Shown: piece by piece, positions 30,691 through 37,492 of the stretch
Layout of the letters: each line of letters starts with the position of its first letter
How positions within the stretch are numbered: the first letter of the stretch is position 1
IMG/VR virus record: IMGVR_UViG_3300042908_001020
Coordinates: 1 to 38,274 of that record
Length of the DNA stretch: 38,274 bases
Strand: one strand, 5' to 3'
Source: a virus
Made by a program: the position numbers and the translations under genes
The notes under the pieces: generated by a model
Told to the model about the DNA's origin: nothing
The model's database searches: none
The model's input: the letters and a program-made list of their open reading frames with translations, nothing else

Positions 30691-31257
30691 TCATTTGTGA
30701 TCGCTAAAGTTCTTCCACATCTGGCTGGGCACAGGCATGCTGCACAGGGCATTATACTTTGCATCCGCTTTGGCATGATATGGTGTAGAAACCTTGCCAT
30801 TTATCGCAAAGTATATAAGCTGAGCAATAGGCATGCCTGCATATACACGCACCGGTTGCACTACAGTTATTTCCAGCGTCCAGTAATTGCAGAACCCTGC
30901 ATCGCCGCGACCGGCAGTGCAATGCACAGATATGCCCAGTCGGCCAATGCTGCTCTTTCCCTCAATGAATGGCACTGCATTATGCGTTTCGGTATATTCC
31001 TTAGTGACGCCCAGATACAGCGTATTGGGTTCCAAGATATATCCGTCATCAGGAATATCTATTTGAATCATGTCTCTGTTAATCTTGTATTGCTGTTTGC
31101 AATCCAGCACGCTATCCGGGTAGTCAGGATAGCGCAAAAGCACATGACCGAGATGCACATCGTAACTGTTTGATCCGAGGCAGGCCCGGTCAAACGGTTG
31201 AATTACGATATCGGATGATTCAATTTGTTCGAGTATTTTACTGTCTGACAGGATCAT
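30691..31257 (-). CDS. dcd: dCTP deaminase
   Basis: 188 aa from the ATG at 31257, with an alternative at 31263. The active-site block is clear: FIEGKSSIGRLGISVHCTAG, then GDAGF and WTLEI, giving the SSxxR arginine, the Asp and the catalytic Glu in TLE. The enzyme deaminates dCTP to dUTP (trimeric, dUTPase fold). It follows a guanylate kinase-like gene with a short overlap. Supply of dUTP for thymidylate, or a base-modification pathway, is the likely purpose. Its placement between terminase and tail genes is unusual. Confidence 0.88.
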   Translation of the reverse strand: MILSDSKILEQIESSDIVIQPFDRACLGSNSYDVHLGHVLLRYPDYPDSVLDCKQQYKINRDMIQIDIPDDGYILEPNTLYLGVTKEYTETHNAVPFIEGKSSIGRLGISVHCTAGRGDAGFCNYWTLEITVVQPVRVYAGMPIAQLIYFAINGKVSTPYHAKADAKYNALCSMPVPSQMWKNFSDHK

Positions 31258-31735
31258 TTTCAACGATTGGGAATGATGAAACTTTTAGGTCGTATGCCTT
31301 CAATTTTTCAAACTTGCGGAATGCAGCTGCGTCACGTTTCATTCTGGCTTCTGCTGTATCGCCGGGCATGTCCCTTGCTGCCAGCCTCTTTTTTATTTCT
31401 GCCTTTGGCGGACACAGATAGATCAGCATGCAGTTTTTTTTGCCTACAGCATTTTGCAGCTTCAGGGCCAGCTCAGGGCCAGCCACGAAAATATCAGCCG
31501 GTACCACTACCATTTTATGCCATCCGTATCCCCATATGCCATTATACACATGGCCGATCACATTCGGATTTCCGAAATATGAGAGGTCATCAACGAAATA
31601 GTATTCTTTGTCATCCGCTCCTCGAGGTGGTCTATTTGTAGAGCACTTGGCTATTGTTAGCCCTTTTTTAGACGATAGATATTTCGCCAGAGTTGATTTA
31701 CCTGATCCGCCAGGGCCTGTGATGATGTATTTCAT
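31238..31735 (-). CDS. Guanylate kinase-like nucleotide kinase
   Basis: 165 aa. P-loop GPGGSGKST (residues 7-15) and the nucleotide-binding segment STNRPPRGADDKEYYFV correspond to the guanylate kinase TTRPPRxGExxGxxYxFV. The lid Arg segment is likely KKRLAARDM. The protein is shorter than cellular guanylate kinase (about 205 aa), with a reduced NMP domain. It probably phosphorylates GMP/dGMP or another dNMP for phage DNA synthesis. Its ATG overlaps the stop of the preceding gene. Confidence 0.78.
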   Translation of the reverse strand: MKYIITGPGGSGKSTLAKYLSSKKGLTIAKCSTNRPPRGADDKEYYFVDDLSYFGNPNVIGHVYNGIWGYGWHKMVVVPADIFVAGPELALKLQNAVGKKNCMLIYLCPPKAEIKKRLAARDMPGDTAEARMKRDAAAFRKFEKLKAYDLKVSSFPIVENDPVRQ

Positions 31736-32154
31736 AGTTGCAAATTGAAATCGTCAGCATTAAATTTCCAATTTATGATCTGACCTGATTCATCAATATC
31801 CATTATTATATAATCACAAAAACCACGTTCTTTTGGGCACATTGTATTAGGAACATATCCATACTCTTTGCTAAACAATACCTGTCCAGCTGAACCGAGT
31901 ATTTCATATCCAAATTCATCGCATACTTTATAATGAATTTCAGCTTTTACTCCTTGCTTCCAATTGACTATTTTACCTGTATCAATAACAATAATAGGTG
32001 ACCAGTTATCTCCTTCTTTGCAAGGTATATTATCTCCAAACTCTGTATCTTCTACTCCATTAATTTTTGAATCTTCCCAATATCGAGGCTTTGCTTTTAC
32101 GATTAGGAGTATTACCTCAACTTCTTTGATTGTCGGAATTTTAATAATTGCCAT
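31732..32154 (-). CDS. Conserved Bacteroidota mobile-element protein, unknown function
   Basis: 140 aa, A/T-rich compared with its neighbours. PRYWEDSKINGVEDTEFGDN, then IPCKEGDNWSPIIVIDTGKI, then CDYIIMDIDESGQIINWKF recall a family widely seen in Bacteroidota phages and plasmids, with conserved Trp, Asp and Cys. No catalytic role is known to me. It is placed between the large terminase and the kinase and was probably acquired. Confidence 0.6.
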   Translation of the reverse strand: MAIIKIPTIKEVEVILLIVKAKPRYWEDSKINGVEDTEFGDNIPCKEGDNWSPIIVIDTGKIVNWKQGVKAEIHYKVCDEFGYEILGSAGQVLFSKEYGYVPNTMCPKERGFCDYIIMDIDESGQIINWKFNADDFNLQL

Positions 32155-32166
32155 GTTGTTTCGGTT

Positions 32167-33768
32167 TTACCCGGGCAGCGGTGCTCCCCAGCTTTGAGAA
32201 ATCTGATTGTACAGTACGAATATCGGATAGTCCAGGGCATCCGACAGGTCGGTGGCCAGCTCGCGCTGGCGATTGTCGGCGCGCTCGCTGCTCTTATCCT
32301 TCTTGATATCGCCCCTGTCGCCCTTGCGAACCTTCGCCCGCGACATGGATATAAACAGCTCCTTGGCGTTGTGAATGTTGATCCTGAATTTCGGAAGGCG
32401 CGGGTTCTTCTCGCTGAGAATGCGCTCCCAAAGTACATACTTCTCTGCATGACGCGGGTTGGTGCCTCCGAGGGTGAACGGCACCGGCTCCCAGCCATGC
32501 TTGACGAACTGCGCAATGGCCTGCTTGCCCCGGTTCAGCTTCGAGTTGCCAGTGTTCACGTTGCCTGAGGCATCGTGGTAAAACTCGATTCGCTTGCTGC
32601 CCTGCTGGTGGTGGTGGTAGTACGAATTGAACTTGTCTATCACATCATCCTGAATGTGGCCCTCCGAGCCTTTTACCCAGAAGTTTTTCAGAACGCGAAA
32701 TTCATTGGGCAGGCGCTGGCAAACCACCACAGAGTTGATAGCTGCCCCGAAGTCCATACCGATCACCAGCGGGTGACCGGGCACCAGATCGCTGTCGCCC
32801 CGGCAGTCGGGCATGATGCCGATCCGGTCGGGTGAATAGTGTGAATAGTTAAAATCCGTGTACGTGTGCTGATCCTTGTCGAGCAGCGCGTAAAAACCAC
32901 CTTTCAGCAACTTAGGGCGAATGTTCAGGTACTCGGCATTGAACACCTCCATATCCGAGCTTTCAGTGCGGGCCACTTCGAGGTAATCGGGCTTCAGGAT
33001 GCCCAGCTTGATATTCTCCACGCAGTTGGCGCGCAGGAACCGGTACTTGTCTGGCGACTCGATAGCCAGGTTTTCGCGCTCGATGAACCACGCCCCTGCC
33101 TCTGTGAGTGGCGTGCTGCTTTCCATAATCCGGAAGTCGAAAAAACGCTTGCGCCCCAGCTCGCGCATGTTGCTGCCCCGGATTGATGGCCCCGATTCTT
33201 CGTCGAGCTTTTGTTTGTTCAGCATTACGGCCTCCGATACAATGCGGCCATCGGTACTCAGACCCCGGCCCGAGCCAGATATATCCTGGCTGAGCAGTTG
33301 TATGCCGAAGCCATTCCAGAACACGATAAAGTTGTCGTACCTCGCTGGGGCCTTGTAAGGCTCCGGCCAGTTCCATTTTGACGGTGGCCGGCGACCAACG
33401 AAATAATGCAGATCCTTATACAGCCCCTGCATTTCAAGTCCATGTATGAAGGCCGGGATGATCTCCGTCAGGAACTTCTGATAGGTCGGTACTTCCCACT
33501 GAAACACCCCGCGCGGCATATCGTACAGTATGCGCCGCACCATCGCGGAGAGCAGCGTGGTTTTACCCGTGCCCCTGCTCCACTCCAGATCAATGTTTTT
33601 CACCGTGTGCAGGTTGTCGGCGATCATCAGGGCCATTCGCTGCGCAAAGTTGTAGTCAATGCGTTTGATGTTGCTGTCGTCCACCTGACTCAGCAGTTGC
33701 TGGTAGTTACCAGTGCTCCGGTCATGCAGGCGCATGATTTCAGATTTTATGAGGTCGTTGGTGTTCAT
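32167..33768 (-). CDS. terL: Terminase large subunit
   Basis: 533 aa. The ATPase has Walker A SRGTGKTT (about 63-70), a Walker B-like acidic segment and the coupling region; the nuclease domain contains VIGMDFGAAINSVVV (about 333) and later an Asp near FYHDASGN and at DLSDALDY. The enzyme pumps DNA into the procapsid and cuts it. Its ATG overlaps the small subunit's stop. A genome that assembles as a circle suggests headful packaging. Confidence 0.92.
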   Translation of the reverse strand: MNTNDLIKSEIMRLHDRSTGNYQQLLSQVDDSNIKRIDYNFAQRMALMIADNLHTVKNIDLEWSRGTGKTTLLSAMVRRILYDMPRGVFQWEVPTYQKFLTEIIPAFIHGLEMQGLYKDLHYFVGRRPPSKWNWPEPYKAPARYDNFIVFWNGFGIQLLSQDISGSGRGLSTDGRIVSEAVMLNKQKLDEESGPSIRGSNMRELGRKRFFDFRIMESSTPLTEAGAWFIERENLAIESPDKYRFLRANCVENIKLGILKPDYLEVARTESSDMEVFNAEYLNIRPKLLKGGFYALLDKDQHTYTDFNYSHYSPDRIGIMPDCRGDSDLVPGHPLVIGMDFGAAINSVVVCQRLPNEFRVLKNFWVKGSEGHIQDDVIDKFNSYYHHHQQGSKRIEFYHDASGNVNTGNSKLNRGKQAIAQFVKHGWEPVPFTLGGTNPRHAEKYVLWERILSEKNPRLPKFRINIHNAKELFISMSRAKVRKGDRGDIKKDKSSERADNRQRELATDLSDALDYPIFVLYNQISQSWGAPLPG

Positions 33769-34442
33769 TCCTCATCCTCATTTTTTTCCACGAAATCGGC
33801 ATCCTCAGCGGATGCGTGAATTTCTTCAAACATCTTCGACATATCCATCACACCGGAGCTGTTTTTCAGCATCTGGAGCATGGCAGTCCGGATGGCTGGA
33901 TCCAGCACCTCCACGAACACCTTGTCGCGTTGCAGCTTTTCAATATCAATGCCCTCTACCTGCTCCTTGTCGAGGCCGGCCGCTTTGATGTACACCGCAG
34001 CCGCCCGTGCAGCTGCGTCCGGATTGTTGTCGCTCAGGGCCAGCTTGTAGGCGTTCAGGGCCATCTGCTCGGCGGTCTGGCGTTTTATGCTGGTGGGTAT
34101 CTCGTCCAGATTACCATAGATATCCTTCATTTTGGCCACCGCCCGGGCAGCCGTGGAGCGGGAAATATCAAACTTCTCCTGCAACATCTGAAGTACCTCG
34201 CTGTAATCGTGCATCGCGATAAACGAAGCCTTGGCGAACTCGAGGCGTTCCAGCAGGTTGTTTTCCGTGGGCGTCAGGTCGAAGTCGCCCGGAGCCATCA
34301 CATACCGCTTCACGATATCCCAGTCTGTGAGGTGCTTCAGGCGGTCGCGGGCAGCCCATTTGTCGCGCTCCTCCTTGGTCATGGCTGACGCTTTGGCCGC
34401 CGACATGTAATTTGAATGGCTGCCGTTCGGGTTCTTTGGCAT
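33765..34442 (-). CDS. terS: Terminase small subunit
   Basis: 225 aa. The central helices (SRSTAARAVAKMKDIYGNLD, preceded by a likely HTH near residues 75-105) fit DNA recognition, and RQTAEQMALNAYKLALSDNN fits the oligomerisation region. The C-terminus is very acidic (VEKNEDEE). Its position, coupled to terL, makes the assignment safe although the sequence is diverse. Confidence 0.8.
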   Translation of the reverse strand: MPKNPNGSHSNYMSAAKASAMTKEERDKWAARDRLKHLTDWDIVKRYVMAPGDFDLTPTENNLLERLEFAKASFIAMHDYSEVLQMLQEKFDISRSTAARAVAKMKDIYGNLDEIPTSIKRQTAEQMALNAYKLALSDNNPDAAARAAAVYIKAAGLDKEQVEGIDIEKLQRDKVFVEVLDPAIRTAMLQMLKNSSGVMDMSKMFEEIHASAEDADFVEKNEDEE

Positions 34443-34444
34443 CT

Positions 34445-34819
34445 CTATAACATTTTGTTTTGGATGATACCCAGTTTCAACTCCATTTGTTTGCGAAGTT
34501 CATTGAGCTGGGAGGTAGCCTGCTGAATCTGGTGCAGCGTGGGTAATGCAGTAGGTTTGCCTTGCGGGGGGAAAGCCTGTATGCCATGCTCTCTTATATA
34601 CAGGCTGTTGTAATGCTTCATGGCTCTGTAGGCCATTTGAACATTGCACTGGCAGGCAACAGCGAGGTGATTGATTGCCTCATCGTGGGTGTAGCTGAAA
34701 TTCTGCCTGAACAGCTCCAGCATATTCAGGCGTTCAGCATAAGGCTTTACGGAGAACTCTGTAAGGTGTGAATTGTCTGGCGACAACCATTCGAGCTTAA
34801 GTTCAGGTGATGTTGTCAT
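34445..34819 (-). CDS. Hypothetical protein before the terminase genes
   Basis: 124 aa. Helical, with DEAINHLAVACQCNVQMAYR resembling an HTH-like segment, then a Gln-rich C-terminal coiled coil (LHQIQQATSQLNELRKQMEL). It overlaps the preceding frame by 17 bases and lies 2 bases before terS. It could assist DNA recognition in packaging. No family recognised. Confidence 0.6.
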   Translation of the reverse strand: MTTSPELKLEWLSPDNSHLTEFSVKPYAERLNMLELFRQNFSYTHDEAINHLAVACQCNVQMAYRAMKHYNSLYIREHGIQAFPPQGKPTALPTLHQIQQATSQLNELRKQMELKLGIIQNKML

Positions 34820-35156
34820 ATTCGGCTTGTTTCAGTGTCAGTTGTTTCTCCAGATCAGCGAGGCGCTTCCCGCGAGCTGTTTTCATCTCTTTCTTGATCT
34901 GGCTGATACGCACCCGGATGGACATGATTTTCCGGGCGTGCTTTTCGTCCAGCTCGGCAGGCGACATCCACTCTTCCTGCCTGAGTCGGGCGTATTCAGC
35001 ATCGAGCGCAGGTATTATTTTCGTGAGGATGGTATGCGCTACCTCTGCCCTGGCTTCCTGCGTGGGCGCGATGGTCAGCAGCGTGTGGAAGTAGGCATGT
35101 TCCTTGTGGAGCTTCCTTGCCGCCTCGCTGCTGATTACCGGAACCAGCTCAATTTC
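34803..35156 (-). CDS. C-terminal extension reached by -1 frameshift (no start codon of its own)
   Basis: 117 codons in the -1 frame relative to 35135-35488, beginning EIELVPVISSEAARKLHKEH and ending QLTLKQAEYDNIT. It is charged and helical with a likely coiled coil. A stop (TGA) lies only 14 bases before the slippery site in this frame, and no ATG, GTG or TTG occurs before an internal ATG at its 64th codon (34967), so separate initiation of the whole frame is unlikely. Fused product: 111 + 117 = 228 aa. The extension then overlaps the next gene by 17 bases. Confidence 0.75.
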   Translation of the reverse strand, partial: EIELVPVISSEAARKLHKEHAYFHTLLTIAPTQEARAEVAHTILTKIIPALDAEYARLRQEEWMSPAELDEKHARKIMSIRVRISQIKKEMKTARGKRLADLEKQLTLKQAEYDNIT

Positions 35157-35162
35157 TTTTTT
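35130..35162 (-). promoter_or_regulatory. Programmed -1 frameshift site: slippery A AAA AAG plus hairpin
   Basis: Minus-strand heptamer A AAA AAG (35162-35156, part of an A9G run) is in the right frame for -1 slippage. After a 7-base spacer, GCTGGTT (35148-35142) pairs with AATCAGC (35136-35130) around the loop CCGGT, 7 pairs with one G-U. The zero-frame stop lies within the hairpin. Site and spacing match known -1 frameshift elements such as dnaX. Confidence 0.75.
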
Positions 35163-35488
35163 TTTGCCGGGGCTTCATTGGCAGCAAGAACTGGAGTGCC
35201 ATGATCTGGTGAAACAACCTTCCCGGATTCAAACCCGGGCGGAAGATCTGTTTCATCTGGACCAGTCTCAGGTATTCCATCTGGCGGAACAACCGGATCA
35301 GGTTCCACTTCTTCTTGCGGTTTAGCGTTGTGCTTGTTCAGCTCGTATTGCAGCTTGCCTGCCAGATAGTTGTCAAGCTCGCCACCGCCAGCAATAGCCT
35401 GTTTAATCCGATCCACTATATTTTTGGTGAGCGAATGACCTGCTTTTTCGAGGGTTACCAGTGCTGCCCATGCCTGTTCTGCGTTCAT
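35135..35488 (-). CDS. Zero-frame product of the frameshift gene
   Basis: 117 aa. N-terminal helical domain (about 1-55, AWAALVTLEKAGHSLTKNIV, then LAGKLQYELNKHN), then a Pro/Asp/Glu-rich linker (about 58-105), ending AKKKKLSWFR. In unshifted translation the protein stops 5 codons after the slippery AAG. The shifted protein (228 aa) adds a coiled coil. A short and long form sharing a start recalls tail-assembly chaperones, but this location, between capsid and terminase units, is not the usual one. Confidence 0.65.
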   Translation of the reverse strand: MNAEQAWAALVTLEKAGHSLTKNIVDRIKQAIAGGGELDNYLAGKLQYELNKHNAKPQEEVEPDPVVPPDGIPETGPDETDLPPGFESGKVVSPDHGTPVLAANEAPAKKKKLSWFR

Positions 35489-35504
35489 ATTGGTGGTTTT
35501 TAGC

Positions 35505-35580
35505 GATCATGTTCCTGACATCAGGAAAATGATCAGTGTGTTGATTCGTACTACCATTTTGCTGACGTCACCAAAATGGT
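35505..35580. promoter_or_regulatory. Two large palindromes before the frameshift gene
   Basis: 35505-35534: GATCATGTTCCTGA/TCAGGAAAATGATC arms, 13 of 14 pairs. 35553-35580: ACCATTTTGCTGAC/GTCACCAAAATGGT arms, 13 of 14 pairs. Both have TGA-TCA around the centre and ATTTT/AAAAT-type outer arms; centres are 47 bp apart. They lie between the terminator at 35635-35670 and the ATG at 35488, so operator or leader-RNA roles fit. Confidence 0.55.
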
Positions 35581-35627
35581 CGTTGCCTTGTTCGACATGC
35601 AAAAATGACCTGATTAATGGCCAGCCC

Positions 35628-35634
35628 AAAGGAC
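35628..35634 (-). promoter_or_regulatory. Candidate late promoter box GTCCTTT
   Basis: Minus-strand TTTGTCCTTTGGGC, immediately after the capsid-operon terminator. The next real start is at 35488, so the leader would be long and would contain both palindromes. Confidence 0.45.
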
Positions 35635-35670
35635 AAAAAAAGGCCGCCCTGCCTGCGCGGCAGAACGGCC
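35635..35670 (-). terminator. Terminator after the capsid operon
   Basis: On the minus strand GGCCG, two G-U pairs, CTGCC, loop, GGCAG, CGGCC, then seven T. It is 26 bases after the stop at 35696. Confidence 0.9.
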
Positions 35671-35695
35671 AAACAAAACCGAATACATTGTGGAT

Positions 35696-35929
35696 CTACA
35701 CTTTCGCAGCCTCGTCATGCTGCTCCTTCTTTTGCTTCGTCGCTTCGATACGCTCAAGCCCTTTCCATCCACGTTCAATGAGCAGTTCTGCCTGTCGCTC
35801 GGAGATGGTAGTCAGGTTGACGTTGTACATGCTTTGCGAAGGGAAGTCGAATACCGGTCCGCCCTTGATGGGCTGGGTGAATCGAAACTTGCCTTGCAGT
35901 TCCCTCGGTAACTCCAGCAGCTTCGCCAT
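35696..35929 (-). CDS. Small capsid-operon protein
   Basis: 77 aa. The first half is beta-like (FRFTQPIKGGPVFDFPSQSM) and the second half a charged helix (SERQAELLIERGWKGLERIE, then KKEQHDE). It is the last gene of the capsid unit. Head-decoration or connector roles fit the position; no family is certain. Confidence 0.6.
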   Translation of the reverse strand: MAKLLELPRELQGKFRFTQPIKGGPVFDFPSQSMYNVNLTTISERQAELLIERGWKGLERIEATKQKKEQHDEAAKV

Positions 35930-35932
35930 AGA

Positions 35933-36478
35933 TTACGTGTTAGGCGTAGTGTCTATGGTTCCACCGTACACCATTGGGCGGGCAGTGTATGCCACTACCG
36001 TCACCTGAATTGTGCGGCTGCCCTCCGGGCCTTCGCCAGTGCCACCGGTGGCGGTATCCACGTAGGCGGCCTCGTCCTTATGGCCCACCGTATGTATAAC
36101 GCTGTTCTTGTCAGGAATCAGGAACGCAGACGGGATATTCAACATGCGGGTGCAGAATTCCAGTTGCTCCGCATTCACGCCCTGAATCGTGAACGTGAAT
36201 GTTTCCTTCCACTGCTTGCTGCCCTTGTCGCCAACGGCCTCGAGCTGGTAAGAGCCTGTGTCTATCAGGATCGGGAAACTGCGCCAGTATCCTTTGCCTG
36301 ATCCTGCTCCGGTAAAGTCGTAGTTGCCGGTGGTTTTCACAAAATCGCCTTCGGCAGTGCCGGTGCTCCATCCTGGTTCAGCAGTGATCTCTGCCACCGG
36401 AACGATGTACATGGTAGTTTTTATGCCCGGCGGATTGGAAGCACAGGGCACGGCTGTCAAATTGCTTATTACGCACAT
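35933..36478 (-). CDS. Putative major tail tube protein
   Basis: 181 aa from the ATG at 36478. The start (Cys, PPGIKTTMYIVPVAEI), the central RSFPILIDTGSYQLEAVGDK and the helix NAEQLEFCTRMLNIPSAFLI, then beta strands with GEGPEGSRTIQVTVVAYTAR, follow the pattern of abundant tail-tube-type proteins in Bacteroidota phages. It comes directly after the major capsid gene. The product of 461-946 shares the N-terminal pattern. Confidence 0.6.
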   Translation of the reverse strand: MCVISNLTAVPCASNPPGIKTTMYIVPVAEITAEPGWSTGTAEGDFVKTTGNYDFTGAGSGKGYWRSFPILIDTGSYQLEAVGDKGSKQWKETFTFTIQGVNAEQLEFCTRMLNIPSAFLIPDKNSVIHTVGHKDEAAYVDTATGGTGEGPEGSRTIQVTVVAYTARPMVYGGTIDTTPNT

Positions 36479-36496
36479 ATCTCAATCGTTTGCGGC

Positions 36497-37474
36497 TTAC
36501 ACCTGGTTATTGACATAGATTTCCGCAGGGAACTCAAAACCGTATCCACGATAGATCGTGGCGTAGCACTGGAGCACGCGCGGAGCTGTGTCGAAGATGA
36601 AGTTCGGATAGGTGGCATAACCAGCACGATCTACCCAGATCATGTTGTCGCGGCCATTGGCCAAAAACACCATTCTCTGGCTTCCGGCCATGGTGGCGAT
36701 TGGTACCAGCTCTACATTGTAGGCATCCACCAGTACCGGGCGCAGTGCGCCGGCCTCAGGGTTGTACAGGCTCGGGATAGAGCTGAATTCGCCACGGTAG
36801 TCGCGCAAATACCAGCGTACGAGCTGCGGAGAGCAAAGAATCTTTCCGCCCTTGCTGGTGAGTGCCTCCGGGATAGAGTCGAGGAAGCCCTCCACTTGAT
36901 CGCGCATGTTGGATACCGACAGTGAACCAGAGTTGTACACGTTTGCAGCAGGAATTTTTCCGGCGGTGATGGCATCAGCGATCACCTTCTTGAAGCCGTC
37001 CACGCTATCCACAGAGTCGCCCGCAGTGCCTGGAGTAGGGGCAGCGTAAGAACCCAGCCATGCAACGCTGTTCAGGTCGTCTTGCAGCTTCGGTGTGATT
37101 TCTCGCTCCAGTACGTACTGGGCATACGAGTAATTGCGCGGATCCTTTCCGCCTTCAAATCGGGAGTTCTGCCATGCGTAGTACCACTTCTCCAGTTGCT
37201 CCTCCGTAAACGTCAGATCAATTTTGATCGGGCGCACGCGGATAGCGTTTTCGGAGTGCGTGAGCGTTCCTTTTGGGGTAAAAGCACCCTGATAAGGTTG
37301 CAGTATTTCACTGCTTTCCATGCTTTCGGTTACGTAATATTCGCCCGTGCTGGTGCGCTGCATGAGTTTCGACTCCATCTCGAGGCCGAGACGGGTTTTC
37401 ACAGCGATTTCAGGAGCGAACTGGCGGGAGGCGGTATTCAGAAAACTGGCCGCCTGGTCAATTGTAATAGTCAT
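36497..37474 (-). CDS. Major capsid protein
   Basis: 325 aa. Starts MTITIDQAASFLNTASRQFA and contains LTHSENAIRVRPIKIDLTFT, a helical EEQLEKWYYAWQNSRFEGG segment and a C-terminal beta region with RMVFLANGRDNMIWVDRAGY. Position right after the protease-scaffold gene, length and composition are typical of the HK97-fold capsid proteins of Bacteroidota phages. The gene lies 18 bases after the protease stop. Two or more processed forms are possible because a protease precedes it. Confidence 0.82.
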   Translation of the reverse strand: MTITIDQAASFLNTASRQFAPEIAVKTRLGLEMESKLMQRTSTGEYYVTESMESSEILQPYQGAFTPKGTLTHSENAIRVRPIKIDLTFTEEQLEKWYYAWQNSRFEGGKDPRNYSYAQYVLEREITPKLQDDLNSVAWLGSYAAPTPGTAGDSVDSVDGFKKVIADAITAGKIPAANVYNSGSLSVSNMRDQVEGFLDSIPEALTSKGGKILCSPQLVRWYLRDYRGEFSSIPSLYNPEAGALRPVLVDAYNVELVPIATMAGSQRMVFLANGRDNMIWVDRAGYATYPNFIFDTAPRVLQCYATIYRGYGFEFPAEIYVNNQV

Positions 37475-37492
37475 TGCCTTCGTAGTTAATGG

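Noticed and set aside
35554-35598. 15-codon frame after the GTCCTTT box at 35628
   Set aside because: Too short, no conservation evidence and overlapped by the palindrome; possibly a leader peptide but not supportable.
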